Shown in pieces: positions 45,940 to 57,880 of a DNA stretch of 64,000 nt. The notes under the pieces were generated by a model, which made no database searches, had not been told where the DNA came from, and saw only the letters and a program-made list of their open reading frames with translations. The stretch's first letter is position 1, and each line of letters begins with the position of its first letter. A program made the position numbers and the translations under genes. The stretch is from Eonycteris spelaea (taxonomy: Eukaryota > Chordata > Mammalia > Chiroptera > Pteropodidae): NCBI GenBank assembly GCA_003508835.1, contig PUFA01000003.1, positions 13,679,501 to 13,743,500 of the forward strand, written 5' to 3'.

Positions 45940-48900
45940 AGAAAAAAATGGCTATAGGAAATCCTCATATATTTATAATTACTTTCAATGTAAATGGACT
46001 GAGCTCACCATGTAAACAGCACAGAGTAGCAATGTAAATTGAAAACAAAGCCTGAGTACATGCTGCCTTCCGGAGACACATCTCAGCTGTGAAGACAAAC
46101 ACAGACTCAAAGTAAAAGGATGAAAAATGATACTTACACAAAATGAATACAGAAAAAATCAGGTGTAGCGATACTTATATGAAACAAAATAGATTTAAAG
46201 ATAAAAATGGTAACAAGAAACAAAGATTTACATTTTGTAATGATAAAAGAGACAATACATCAAGAAGATATAACACACTATTAATATACTTGCATCCAAC
46301 CCAAATTAAAATATTTAAAGCAACTACTAACAGAACTAAAGTGATAAACTGACAAAAATACAATTATAGTAGGGGAACTAAATACCACATTAACAACAAT
46401 GGATAGATTATCTAAACAGAAAAATCATTAAGAAAATATTGGCCCCAAATGACACATTAAACCAAATGGACATAAATATTTATAAACCTTTTCATTCCAG
46501 AACACTAGGAAATGCATTCTTCTCTAGTGTACACGTACTGTTCTCAAGGATAGACTATATCTTGGGAGACAAAACTAGCCTCAATAAATTTAAGAAGACT
46601 GAAATCATACTAAGTATATTCCCTGGACACAATGCTTTGAAATTAGAAATCAGCTGCAAAAAGAAAGGTGGAAAAACCACAAATATGTGAAGATTAAACA
46701 ACATGATACTAAACAAAGACTGGGTCAAAGAAAAAATAAGAGATCCAATGATATATAGAGATAAATAAGAATGACAATATGACACCAAAATTTTTTAGTG
46801 TAGTAAAACTGGTAATATAAAGGATGTTTATAGCATTACAGGACGACCTCAAATACACAAAAAAAAATCTCACATAAGCAACATTTCACTTTAAAGAACT
46901 AAAAAGAATAAACAAAGACCAAAATTAGTAGATGAAAAACATATAAATAAATAAATAAATAAAATTAGAACAGAATTAAAAGAAATAGAGAATAGAAAGA
47001 CAAAAAATAATGCAACAAATAGCTGATTCTTTGAAAAAGTTTTAAAAATTGAAAAGCCTCTGGCTAGACTCACTAAAAAAAAAAGAGAAAAGACTCAAAT
47101 AAACAAAATCAAAAATAAAAGAGAAGTTATGACAGACATCACAGAAATACAAAGGACTATACAAGAATACCATGAAAGGCTGTATACCACCAAATTCAGT
47201 AATCTAGAAAAAAAATGAATAAGTTCTTAGAAATCCATAATTTTCCTACATTAAACCATAAAGAACTAGAAAATCTATAGACTCATCAACAGTAAGGAAA
47301 TTGAAGAAGTCATTAAAAACCTCCTCAAAAGTAAAAGTTCGGGACCAGCAAACATTCAGAGAATTAGAATCTATCATTCTCAAATTCTTCCAAAAAATAA
47401 AAATAAAATAAAGAATAATTAATACTTCCTAACTCATTTTATGAAGCCAACATTACCCTGATACCAAAACCTGGCAAAGACAAGACACACACAAAAAATT
47501 GCAGACCAATATCTGATATAGATATAAAATTCTTAAACAAAATACTAGCAAATTGAATACAATAATCCATTAAAAAGATAATGCATCATGATCAAGTGGT
47601 GATACACTGCATTAATAATATAAAGGATAAAAAATCACATGATCATATCACTAGGTACAGAAAAGGCATATTACAAGATACAATTATGTTTTCTTGTTTT
47701 ATGTTTTAATCCATTAATGATTAAAATAATATTGTCAATGGTGAAAACCGTAAAGCTTATCCCTATAAGATCAGGAAAAGACAAGCATTCCTGCTCTCAC
47801 CACTGTTATTCAATATAGTACTAGAATCCTAACCATAACAATCAGGTAAGGGAAAGAAATAAAATTTATCCAAATTGGGAATGAAGTAAAATTGTTACTT
47901 TTTGACAGTAATGTGATTCTATGCATAAAAAGTCTAAAGACTCCAACAGAAAACTATTAGAAACAATAAACAAATATGTAAGTTTTCAAGACACAGTCAA
48001 GGTACAATAATCCACTTGTTTTCTATATAGTAATAATAAAATTTCAGAAAAAAAAGAAATAAAGAAAACAATTCTATTTGTAATTTCAACAAAAATAATT
48101 AAATACCTAAGGATAAACTTGAAGAATGTGAAGGACCTGTATACTCAAAAACTCTAAGATACTATTCAAAAAAAATGAAGACACAAAGAAATGGAAAGAT
48201 ATTCCATGTTTACAGATTAGAACGATCTATATAGTTAAAAGGACCATATTACCAAAAGCAATCTACATATTTAATAAAATCCCTATCAAAATCCCAATAG
48301 CATTTTTCAAAGAAATAAAACAAAAATTATCAAATGTATATGGAAACACAAAAGATCCTGAATAGTCAAAGCAATCCTGATTTAAAAAGAACAAAGCCAG
48401 AGGTATCATACTCCCTGACTTTAAATTATACCACAAAGCAACAAGAAACAAAAGAGTATAGTATTGGCAGTAAAACAGAAACACAGATCAACAGCAGAAT
48501 TGAGAGCCCAGAAATTAACCCACGTGTATATGCAACTAATTTTTGACAAAAGAGCCAAAATCATACAATGGAGAAATGAAAGCTTCTTTAATAAATGGTG
48601 TTGGGAAAAATTGGAAAGCCAAATTAAAAGAATGAAACTAGACTACTATTTAGCACCATATACAAAAATTAACTCAAAATAGGTTAAGATTTAAATATAA
48701 GACTTGAAACAATAAACCACATAGAAGAAAACACAGGCATTAAACTTAAGGACCTTGGTCTTAAAGAGGATTTTATGAACTTGACCCTAAAGGCATGAGG
48801 AGTAAAAGCAAAAATAAATAATTGAGACATCAGACTAAAAAGTGTCTGCACAGCACAAGAAACCATCAACAAAACAAAAAGGCAACCAACTGAATGGAAG

Positions 48901-49580
48901 AAGATATTGGCGAGCAATGCCTCAAATAAAGGGCTAATATCCAGAATATATAAAGAACTTACACAACTCAAGAACAAAAACAGCAATAAATTTTAAAAAT
49001 GAGTAGAGTGCATGAACAGACAATTTTTCCAAGAAAGCATACAAATGGCCAACAGATATATGAAAGTGTTAACTTCACTAGCTATAAGGGAAATGCAAAT
49101 CAAAACCACAATAAAATACCTGTTAGAATGACTGTTATCAATAAGACAAAAAATAACAAGTATTGGAAAGGATTTGAGAAAAAAGAACTCTGCTATACTG
49201 CTGGTGGGAATGTAAATTGGTACAACCGCTATGGAAAACATTAGGGAGGTTCCTCAGAATGTTAAGAATAGAGCTACCATATGATGCAACAATCCCTTTC
49301 CTGGGTATCTACCTTAAAAAACCTGACCATATTCATTCGTAAAGATATATGTACCTCAATGTTCTTTGCAGCCAAGACATGAGGACTGCTTAAGTGTCCT
49401 TTGACAGATGATAGGATAAAGAAAATGTGGTACATATACACAATGAAATACTGCGTAGCCATAAGAAAGAAAGAAATATCATTTGCGACAACATGGATGG
49501 ATCCTGAGAGAATCATGTTAAGAAAAATAAGTCAGAGAGAAAATGACAAGAACCATATGATATCACTCATATGTAGGATA
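45940..49580 (+). pseudogene. L1 ORF2 remnant (endonuclease and reverse transcriptase)
   Basis: L1 ORF2 makes the endonuclease/reverse transcriptase that copies L1 RNA into DNA. The endonuclease part is clear: CTTTCAATGTAAATGGACTG at about 45984, and at 46540-46640 a frame reading RIDYILGDKTSLNKFKK and then GHNALKLEI, the conserved C-terminal endonuclease segment. Palm-region remnants follow. At about 47898-47925 the sequence that should hold the catalytic Phe-Ala-Asp-Asp box reads L-L-F-D-S-N, so the Asp pair is lost. C-terminal phrases at 48580-48680 (FNKWCWEKLES, KRMKLDY, PYTKINSK) are typical. It is split by many stops and indels and is dead. Confidence 0.88.
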
Positions 49581-49589
49581 TAAAACAGA

Positions 49590-49835
49590 AAGCAAATGAA
49601 CAAACAAAACAAACAAATAACTGCAGATAATATAAGGGTGGTCACCAGAGCGGAGGGATGGGAGGAGAAAGAAGAGGGTAAAGGGATCAAATCTATGGTG
49701 ATGGAAGAAGATTAGAATTGGCGTGATGAGCACACAATGCAATATACAGATAACATATTATAGAATTATACATTTAAAGCCTATGTAATGTCACTAACCA
49801 ATGTTAACCCAATAAATTTAATTAAAAATAAAAAA
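49590..49835 (+). other. L1 3' untranslated region and tail
   Basis: Purine-rich GGGTGGTCACCAGAGCGGAGG-like opening, then the ACACAATGCAATATACAGAT block and the AACCAATGTTAACCCAATAAA terminus, followed by an impure A/T tail. Useful for placing the lineage of the element. Confidence 0.85.
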
Positions 49836-49849
49836 TAGAAAAATAAACC

Positions 49850-50640
49850 AAAAAAACAAGGTTAAATATAAGCCATTGTTGTAAATAAATATTATACTTT
49901 TTATCTCCCCGAATAAATAATATTAAGCCAATGTTTTTGTCTAATCTATAGGAGTTTTGTTTGTTTTGGTTCATGTTAGCAAAGAATTTGTTCCTCTTGG
50001 GAGGTCACTCTTTAGCCTATGTTCTACTGGAAACTAGTCAAATAGGAACAGACATGTCCCAGAGTGATTGAAAACAGAGATATCAGAAATATTTTACATT
50101 TACCTCTAACTTTGCTCTGGTGCCATAAGTATAAATATGAAATAATAGTTACTTTCTGTATTCCGAGTAGCACGCCTGAGTTAAACATAGTGCCATAGAA
50201 AGGGTGCATTTAAGGCCAGGCTCCAGTTTAACAATCCAGTGTTAATATGCAATCCTACATATTACTTAAGCTGGCTTCTATAATTTTCTTATTTTATAGT
50301 ATCATTTTTTATCATGTGTTTCAGCTTACGCCAAGCCCCAATTGCAAAGCATCCTGTCAGACTTCTCTATGTCCCTTTTAATGTATTTTTGAGCCTCTAC
50401 AGAATTCCTTTTTCAATACACAATGGATAAATTATCTTTTTTTGAAAAGTTGGCTGGTTTGCCCAAGATAATTGATTAAGTTGAATATACACTTCATGAT
50501 TTATAGCGACATTAAAGAAAATAGCTTAAATACACAAATATAAAATGTAAGCCATAGAAAGCTAGAAAGAAATGTGTATAGCTATGTATACAATCTTAGG
50601 GTTAACAAGACCCTATTTAAACAATGAACAATAGATACCA
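49850..50640. other. Unrecognised AT-rich sequence
   Basis: Flank of the L1. The minus frame at 50024-50209 has no recognised product. Confidence 0.4.
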
Positions 50641-50644
50641 TAAA

Positions 50645-50905
50645 GGCAGTATTGTATAGTGCTTATAAATATACTCTCAGAGGTCAAATCATTCTAATTT
50701 TGTCTCTATTACTGACAGACTATGAAACTTTCACCAGTCTACTTAACTTGTTTAAACCACAATTTGCCCACTGTAAATTGGGGATAATAATGGAATCTTC
50801 ACCATTGAGTTGTTTGGAAGACTAAAAGTGACAACGAATGTAACGCACTTAGAATAGTGCTTGGCTCATAGAAAGCACTTGGTAAATATCATTACCCTTA
50901 TATTT
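50645..50905 (+). mobile_element. MIR SINE, near full length
   Basis: GCAGTATTGTATAGTGCTTA, ATCATTCTAATTTTGTCTC, AATTTGCCCACTGTAAATTGGGGATAATAATGG, TTGAGTTGTTTGGAAGACTAAAAGTG and CACTTAGAATAGTGCTTGGCTCATAGAAAGCACTTGGTAAAT reproduce the MIR from 5' to 3' in order. Confidence 0.92.
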
Positions 50906-51099
50906 ATAAAGAAAAATTTAATAAATTTGATAGTATGCCCACACAGAGGAAACTAGCATGCAGGTAATGCATAAATATACAGAGCTGCCAGTGAGTTAAT
51001 ATGAAATACAGAATATTCTTAATAATCTGTTCAAAAATTTTAAAAAGTAGATGAAAAATAGAAGAAGGACACAAACTTTCAGCCTTCTTAAAAGATTAT

Positions 51100-51300
51100 T
51101 CAGTGTTCAGAATATTCACTGGTAATTAAATAAATGTAAATTAAATTATGAGAACAAACCATTTTCACCTATTAATTTGACAAATATATTTTTAAGTTTC
51201 AAAAACAATTTTAAGTGTTAAGGCCAATTGTTTACTTTTAAATGATACAAATAGACATATAAATTGTTACAAACTTTCTGGTGAATAATCATATATATTT
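51100..51300 (+). mobile_element. Old L1M-type ORF2 fragment
   Basis: CACTGGTAATTAAATAAATG, CATTTTCACCTATTAATTTGAC and ATTGTTACAAACTTTCTGGTG follow the order of an old L1 3' ORF2 segment ('ctgataatcaaagaaatgcaaatt ... tttttcacctatcaaattggc ... ttggtacaaccactttggaagg'). Confidence 0.65.
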
Positions 51301-52999
51301 TGTCTTACTTGTACATATACTTTTATTAATAGTTTAAATGTTTCTTTAATTAAATATTTAATTCCTTTTCAACATTAAAATTATCTCTATATCTATGTGA
51401 TATGTATATGTATAGTATATATGTAAACTTTTTCAACATAATTGAACATTACGTGAAAAAAATTTTAATAGTTGTACAGTATTTTATAATATGGGTATGT
51501 TAGAATTTATTTAACTACAATTATTTTGTTGTATGTTTAGTTTGATTTTTAAATTCCATTATCATAATAGTTCTAACCAAGGAGAAAATAAAAGATCTTT
51601 TTACAACTGGGACATAATTCTAAGCTACCTTAATGGACTGTTTGATTTGTAGAAAACCAAGAATGGGTAGGAAGGCAGAAAAGTAAAAGAAAAGGAAACA
51701 AAACTATTCTAAATGATGTCACTTTTATCATGGATATGTTTATGTATAGGTTTATTATTGTCACTATAAAAATTTGACATACTCTTAGGCAGGATGCCCT
51801 GTGAGAGAAGAGGTGTTTATGCCTGGGAAGGTATATTAAGGAGGAGCAGTTGAACAAATTAAAAAGAAAGCATTTGAAGCCTGAACAATATGGCACGGTA
51901 TAAAGGATTTCCAGAAAAGATGACAAAGAATGAGATTCTCAGTGGTGGGAGAGGTAGAAGCTTTAGAAACAGGATGGAGATTATATAATATTCTGTTGCA
52001 TATTTTGTTATTCAGGGATTTAATTCTTTTTCTCTGTGTGCAAACCGAGTGAAGTATTTGACTGAATATAACTAAGTCATCAGTGATGTTTTCAGTTAAT
52101 CTTAAAAAAGGGTAGAAGCAAAGAGAACATACTACTAAAGGAAATGGTGACTTAAGTGAAGAGTTCATCAAAAACAGAGATGGGAATAAAGAAGAATGTA
52201 GGATGACAATCCCCTGGGAGTTTGTGAAACCAATGGAATTTCCACAGTTCATGGGATGGGGTTAAAAGATTACTGTACACTGAGGTAGTCATTACCTAAA
52301 TTACTCGGACGGGGTCCAGGACAGTGTTGCCAGCTAATCAACTAATAAATAACTGCTAACTTTCAAAAAAGGTGGAATATAATAAGCACTATGTACTTAT
52401 AGTGTGATAAACAGAGAGGGACACAAATACTTACAAGAACATCCCCATTTCCTACATCAACTCTAAAAAAAGAAAGGCATTTTGATCGAAAAAGCAGACC
52501 CAGAAACTGTGCCAGCTTGATGATGCTGTCAGCTAGACGGATGGGCTGACAACAGCACTTCAAGACAGGCTTATGCCTTGAGGAACAACCCTTGTATGTC
52601 CAAATGGATACGCTTTGGAACAGCTTTGTCAACTTTGGTCTAAAGAGTAATTAAACACTGGAAAGGTAACTAAAGGAGTATATAGCAAGCCCACTCTTGA
52701 GGATCTTTTGAAATAGAGAAGATTTAGAAAATTTTAAGTTTACAGCATAAAATTTCAACCAGCAGAAAGTCAAGACTTCCACTTCACAGTATTCAAATAC
52801 AGGTAACATACATAAAGGTAATCACATGATTTACATTTATTGAAATGTATGTATTATGAATCTTTCATCCTGCCAGAGAGGAGAGTGGAGTTGTGGAGAA
52901 TAGGAATGGCAGAACTTGAGGGCACAAAGAGTTTTAAAGGGCCAAGAGGAGAGCTGGGCCATACTGTGTGGCATTAATGTGATAGGTAGAAAGTTTGCT
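51301..52999. other. Unrecognised sequence
   Basis: Very AT-rich at the left. Opposed or overlapping frames at 51630-51926, 51836-52252 and 52363-52632 (minus) and 52916-53107 (plus) show no known domain, although 51836-52252 is open for 138 codons. No A-tail, splice-like or family evidence supports any of them. Confidence 0.4.
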
Positions 53000-53175
53000 G
53001 GTATTGTATCCAATTTCAGCTCTACACCAAACCGTAATTATTTATTTTGCCTTATTAGTTCTCTAAAGTTATATAACAATAATGTACCTATTGCAATGAA
53101 ATGGTGAGAATTAAATGGTATGTAAAGTGTTTGGTACAGACAAGTTGTTCAATTAACAGATGCTAATATGTCTTA
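53000..53175 (+). mobile_element. MIR SINE fragment
   Basis: AATTTCAGCTCTACACCAA (tRNA-derived part), AATGGTGAGAATTAAATGG and TGTAAAGTGTTTGGTACAG in MIR order. The middle is decayed. Confidence 0.6.
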
Positions 53176-54049
53176 TGGAAAAAAATGAATAAATGTGCAG
53201 AAAGGCAAATTTTAGGCCTTTTCATGTTGCTTCTGCAGGAGACAGTAACCTCTTGAGGTTACTTTGAGCTATGTAAGCCTTTGTTTTTCAGAAAGGCAAT
53301 CCAAAAAGAACTTATTTTTCCTTTTGTAAAGACAATGTAATAAGACTTTAACACAGGAATTTTCTATAGCTTTTAAAACATAAAACAAAAGAAAATATCT
53401 TCATCATTTAAGACCTAAAGCTTTATCCACAAAAATCAGACCAGCATGCTGTTCTCCCCCATATTAGTCTTGGAAGATTCAGGCCTTAAACATTTTTTTT
53501 TGTTTTGTTTTGTTTTTTAAAGAAAACAAGCATCAATATATCTCCTTGCTTCAGAGCAGTAATCACTTTGGCCTCTTCCTACGTTCTCCTTAGCTGTTCC
53601 CGGCACTGCTACCTGTTGGCTCTTTCCTGTCTTTTATTGCAGTTCTTTCTTCACTTCCTGGTGTTTGCCTGAGACCTCTTACAATCTTATTTACTTCTTT
53701 CTCTTAAATCCTTGATTTATTTTGGACTGAAACATTCTATTTTCATTTTACCTTAAATTCCCTTGGCTTATTTCACTTGCTCTATTGCTCAGCGATACAG
53801 GAGCAAGCCTACTGTTTTAAGAACAAAAAGTGTGTGTGTGTGTGTGTACATGTATGTGTGTGTATAAAATGTTGGAAATTGATGACATTACATACAATGT
53901 ATTATTCTTAGAATCAATATGAAAAAAAAATTGGAATAAAATATTGTTTGAGGTCTTTGGCAAAAAAACACAGCAATTTTCAGTGTTTGTTGAGCAAACA
54001 TCATTCACGTTTCAATTGCAAAATGTCCCCTTCTATTACATTATTATAC
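53176..54049. other. Unrecognised sequence, with a GT microsatellite
   Basis: Pyrimidine-rich 53560-53810 has an L2-like texture but no decisive phrase. (GTTTT)n lies near 53500-53516. Confidence 0.4.
53830..53864 (+). repeat. (GT)n microsatellite, interrupted
   Basis: GT units with an internal TACATGTATG interruption. The minus frame at 53817-54008 (His-Thr repeats) is produced by it. Confidence 0.93.
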
Positions 54050-54420
54050 ATGCCTGGCTTTAAAGACCATCTAAAATCTGTTATTAGTCTATCATATGCT
54101 ACCTCACTCTCTCCCTTATGCATTTCTTTTTTTCTAGTTAGGCCAATATTTTCAATGGATTCTCTAGAATGAAGGCTAATATCTGCTTTATGCCTTTCCT
54201 TACCTAGTTACTTTGTTTGAATTGTATTCATCCCTTTCCATTTACCCACGCTTATGCATTTAGACAGTGTACTTCAGGTCATGCATCCTTCATAAACTTT
54301 CTCCAACACAGCCAGCTTACAGTTACTTGTCCTCGACTGACTTCACACAACACCATATGCTCATGATGATTTCCTTATATTAGCACATTATTCGCCTTGG
54401 TATAAAGATAGGATTTCTAC
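54050..54420 (+). mobile_element. L2 LINE 3' fragment, diverged
   Basis: CTTTAAAGACCATCTAAAATCTG, ATGCTACCTCACTCTCTCCC and CTCCAACACAGCCAGCTTAC resemble the L2 region that reads 'aaagccctgcatgatctg ... ccacactggcct', but with many differences. Tentative. Confidence 0.4.
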
Positions 54421-54489
54421 CTGGAAAAAAATGAGGAGTAAATCCAATTTCCCACTCACAGTGGCATGAGCATGACACTGACATCACAT

Positions 54490-54645
54490 AAAATTGGAAT
54501 TAAAATTCACCTTGGCCACTGACTGTGCTTTCTGGATAAGTTATTTTAAACTTTCTGATTCTTCCCTCTTATGAAATGGTAGCACAGAATTGTTTTGAAA
54601 CATGAAAATAATATATATTTTATGCTAAAGTAGTTGGTCAAAAAA
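54490..54645 (+). mobile_element. MIR SINE, decayed
   Basis: GGATAAGTTATTTTAAACTTTCTGATTC and AATTGTTTTGAAACATGAAAATAAT match the MIR core order in sense. Confidence 0.5.
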
Positions 54646-55269
54646 TAGCAATGTTTTGTATCAATACTGGAGGCCCCATGGTACCTGAAACACTACTTAA
54701 AGATAGCTGTTGTACTCATGGTGATGCTGATGTAAGTTCACCAAGACAGAGTAAATCTTTGGGTAAAACCAAATATTCTTATGCTTCTACTTCTTTGTTT
54801 TTTAATTATATTTGTCCAAGTGAAGTTCATGCTTCAAACCTCAGGGAATCTTCCTCAAATGGCCAAATAGTTTAGATACTACTACTTTTCTATTACTCCT
54901 GATTCAAAAGCGCATTATCACTATTCTACAGTGTGTTTTATCATGCCTTTCAGGCTGGAGCAGTAGTCATCAACTGGGATATGTGTGAAGAATTTCCAAG
55001 ATGTATAAGGACATGGATAGATTTAAGAAAGTCAATTTCCAGACCCTCAACTACTTATGGCGTAGCTTCTCCTTTCCTACCTCTATTTCACAGTCATACT
55101 CTGAATCACTGACCCCAAAGGGGGGGGGGGAAAGCCAGTAAAGCACCAAACAGGAGGCAATTAGGTCATTTTTTAAATCAGGTACTGTAATTACGTTTTC
55201 TTCTTTTAAGTTATCTAATGCCCTAGGTTTAAAACAACAACTTATTACATCTCGTGATTCTATACATTG
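54646..55269. other. Unrecognised sequence with a G11 tract
   Basis: G11 at 55120-55130 within AT-rich sequence. The frames at 54651-54875 (plus) and 55051-55296 (minus) match nothing recognised. Confidence 0.4.
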
Positions 55270-55640
55270 CCTTTCTTCCCATCTTTCTTGGTCCAACTCA
55301 CATGGCTACATTTAGCTGATGAATTGGTTGGGGTGGGGCTGAGCTCAGAAGCTGGAATGGCTGGACTCACCCTCTCCATGTGGTCTCAGGACAACTCTTT
55401 TTTCCATATCTCCTATCATTCAGGAGTTTACTCTGGGCTCCCTGACATGATAACGAAAGTAACTGAAGAGGGAAAGTCCTTTTAAGATTTATCCCTGGAA
55501 GTTAAATACACTTCAGCTGCATTTGATGGTCAAAGTAAGTCACAGAGCCGGCCCATATCCAAGGGAAGAAAAATAGAGTCCACCTTTTAATGGGAAAAGA
55601 TACAAAGTCACACTGCAGAGGGGCTGCAGGACCGGGGCGG
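55270..55640 (+). repeat. Ancient LTR-like interspersed repeat, third copy
   Basis: AATGGCTGGACTCACCCTCTCC, CATGTGGTCTCAGGACAAC, TGGTCAAAGTAAGTCACAGAGCCGGCCCA and TAGAGTCCACCTTTTAATGGG follow the same recalled layout as the copies at 2370-2810 and 3510-4013 ('ggtcaaagcaagtcacaaggccagccca ... tagactccacctcttgatggg'). Confidence 0.65.
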
Positions 55641-56640
55641 TGGGGAAGACTGTGATCATCATTTTAAACTATCTACCATATACCTCCAATCATCTTATTA
55701 AATTACATTTTAAATATAACGGGTCCTCACATAATGCCATTTCAATGTTGTTTCTTTTAACATTGATGAGATGGAAGAGGCATTTAAATTTTATTTATAT
55801 TAATTACCCTATGGCAAAATTGGTTTTGTTGTATGTCATACTGCTTAAAGTTGTAGAACTTACCAACAATATTAAATGAGGACTTTCTGTAATACACTAT
55901 TTTTGTAATGAATAATAATTATTAAAATTTTTATTATTGCTTTGATCAATTACCTAATCATCATTGTAATGATAACATATTCTATAAATATTATTTTAAT
56001 ACTTAGAGTCTTTGGCTGAAAAAATTTCTTTTAAAAACTCAATTTATGTACATATGTTGTTTCAAAGGAATATGTTAAGTTCATCAATAAAATATCAATC
56101 ATTAATGCCATCTGCACTATTTCTTTAAAAAATCATACAATTCTGTAAGGGAATAAGAACAAAAATATGATTTTTAAAAGATAGAAGGTAGATGTAAAGT
56201 TTTAAACTGTAAAAAAATAATTCATTTGTAAACCATGTGAAATAAACACTGGTAAATAGTAAGTCACCTTTGTAATTATATTCCATTTGAAATGTTTCAA
56301 GAAAAGTGTAATAGTTTTGTTTTTAAATATTATTTACAATACACTAGAATTTATACTCTTTTAAAATATATTTATATTGAAAATTTTAGAAACCAACTTA
56401 AATATTATTTTAAGGGGCACATAACCAAAACAATGTGGTCCCTTTGTCAGGACACATACCAATTATTGTTAAGTTTATTCCATTGCTTTTAGGTTACCCT
56501 AAAAGTCATAGGTGACCATTTTTTAATATTCAGGAAGTCTGGTTTCCTTCCAGAGCTACATAACATACTTGTTCATTTGCATAATATAATTCAATCATTA
56601 GACAATAATCATGTTGCTCCTCCAATTTATCTCTTTATTC
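55641..56640. other. Unrecognised, very AT-rich sequence
   Basis: Frames at 55640-55879 and 56292-56492 have no recognised domain. No repeat assigned. Confidence 0.4.
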
Positions 56641-57121
56641 CTGAGATTCTTAACCTTTTTTGCGCCATTAAGCCCATTAGCAGTCTGATGAAGGTTATGA
56701 TTCCTTTCGGAATAATAAGTTATAAAATATATAAGATATACACAAAACCAATTATATTAAAATGCAGTTACAATATATCATAAAGGCTAAATTTGTGATA
56801 TAGTTTTACATATGGTTATTGCACATATAACACAATTTAGTAGCAGGTCTAATAACTACTATAATCTTGAATGATTTTTCAAGGTATCTGACAACAGTAA
56901 TGTAATGTGAAAATATCCGTGGTGTCTACTGTTGACAGCCTGAGGGACTGTTAATGATACTGTGGTTTGTAGCCTACATTCATAATTAAAGGAAATGATA
57001 AATTTCAGTTATAGGTTAATGAAGAGAAAGAAGCAATTTTTCCCCATCCAAATTCATATCCCACTAAAATCCATACATGAATCTTTTGGGAAGTTTGTGG
57101 GCTCCAAGGTAAGGGTCACTT
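56641..57121 (+). mobile_element. hAT-Charlie-type DNA transposon, about 480 bp
   Basis: The left end CTGAGATTCTTAACCTTTTTTGCGCC and the right end GGGCTCCAAGGTAAGGGTCAC are imperfect inverted repeats of the CAGGGGTTCTTAACC type. The interior has AGTCTGATGAAGGTTATGATTCC, TAGTAGCAGGTCTAATAACTAC, TATCCGTGGTGTCTACTGTTG and TGTGGTTTGTAGCCTACAT, all familiar from one hAT family. No transposase domain, and the frame at 56577-56783 is spurious. The 8-bp target duplication is no longer recognisable. Confidence 0.8.
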
Positions 57122-57260
57122 AGATTAATGTGTTTAGTTTTTATCTCCCCAAGTAAATTGGGGCAGTTCTTCAGAAATCCAGTGAGGCTATAGATGAGAA
57201 CTGTATTCCTAGAAGATGCTGAATATTTTATTTAAAAAGTAGTTAAGGGACTAGTAAAGT

Positions 57261-57319
57261 TCAGAGAACATTATTTTTTATTGAGGTGACACTGATCAAC
57301 AAAATCCTCAGAGAACATT
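57261..57319 (-). mobile_element. Minimal (35-bp) L1 3'-end insertion with 12-bp target duplication
   Basis: TCAGAGAACATT occurs at 57261-57272 and again, identically, at 57308-57319. The 35 bases between (57273-57307) begin with A-TTTTTT-A and continue TTGAGGTGACACTGATCAAC AAAATCC. The reverse complement is an L1-type terminus followed by a short A-tail, comparable to GTCACTAACCAATGTTAACC in the large L1 here. Only the last 25-30 bases of the L1 were copied. Perfect duplications point to target-primed reverse transcription and a fairly recent event. The minus frame at 57271-57480 is spurious. Confidence 0.85.
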
Positions 57320-57522
57320 TTGGAAATCTGTCTGAAACTAGTTAGTACATCTGGATTTGTCTTGGATATAATTTGATGTTTAAAATATTCTTTATATTCT
57401 AGAACCAGAAATTGCAATGTTCTTCTCTTATGGGTAGTGGTTGTCAGAACTATTAATAATGATAAAAATAAAATTAACAAGAAGAAAAGCCAAAATTAGC
57501 TGAGCATATTTTACCTGGTGGG

Positions 57523-57524
<2 letters not shown>

Positions 57525-57568
<44 letters not shown>
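57525..57568 (+). repeat. (GT)n microsatellite
   Basis: Twenty-two uninterrupted GT units. Confidence 0.98.
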
Positions 57569-57570
<2 letters not shown>

Positions 57571-57589
57571 ATAAATTCTTATTTTTCCT

Positions 57590-57745
57590 CAGAAGATTAA
57601 TATTGTTATTATACTCACTTTAGAGATGAAGAGAATGAGATCTGTAAAGGGCTAAGTTAATTCCCCTAGATTGCAAGAAAAAGTAGAAAGTCCCTGAATT
57701 TAGACTCAAACTTTAGGTCTGACACTAAATTGTATGCTCTGCTGT
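57590..57745 (-). mobile_element. MIR SINE, antisense
   Basis: TATACTCACTTTAGAGATGAAGAGAATGAGATC, CTAAGTTAATTCCCCTAGATTGCA and TTTAGACTCAAACTTTAGGTCTGAC are the antisense MIR in order. Confidence 0.75.
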
Positions 57746-57764
57746 CTGTTAGTCTATAAACCTA

Positions 57765-57880
57765 TTTATTTAAATATTCACTCATTCTTTTAACAAATAT
57801 TAACACATTAATTATACTCCTAATCTATGTCAACTATGTTTTAGGTGTGCAACATAAAAATCTGTATAATTATTGATCCA
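57765..57880 (-). mobile_element. L2 LINE 3' terminus, antisense
   Basis: CACTCATTCTTTTAACAAATATTAA followed by CTATGTCAACTATGTTTTAGG fits the antisense L2 tail. Short and diverged. Confidence 0.5.

Larger units (their letters stand above)
43740..49835 (+). mobile_element. Near full-length, inactive L1 LINE
   Basis: A LINE-1 retrotransposon of about 6.1 kb on the plus strand. The parts occur in order: a 5' region (about 43740-44560) opening near AACACGGCAGTATGAAAGGACC, ORF1 remnant, ORF2 remnant, and a 3' region ending in a CAATAAATTTAATTAAAAATAAAAAAT tail. The 3' phrases GGTGATGGAAGAAGATTAG, GCACACAATGCAATATACAGATAACATATTATAGAATTATAC and GTCACTAACCAATGTTAACCCAATAAA are those of an L1 group I associate with laurasiatherian mammals. 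Both ORFs are riddled with stops and indels, so it cannot move by itself. AGAAAAATAAA at 43726-43736 and 49837-49847 could be a target duplication, but it is A-rich and may be chance. All open frames between 43756 and 49583 are pieces or shadows of this element. Confidence 0.9.

Noticed and set aside
51836..52252. 138-codon minus-strand frame
   Set aside because: No recognisable domain. Composition is typical of chance frames, and it overlaps another frame on the same strand.
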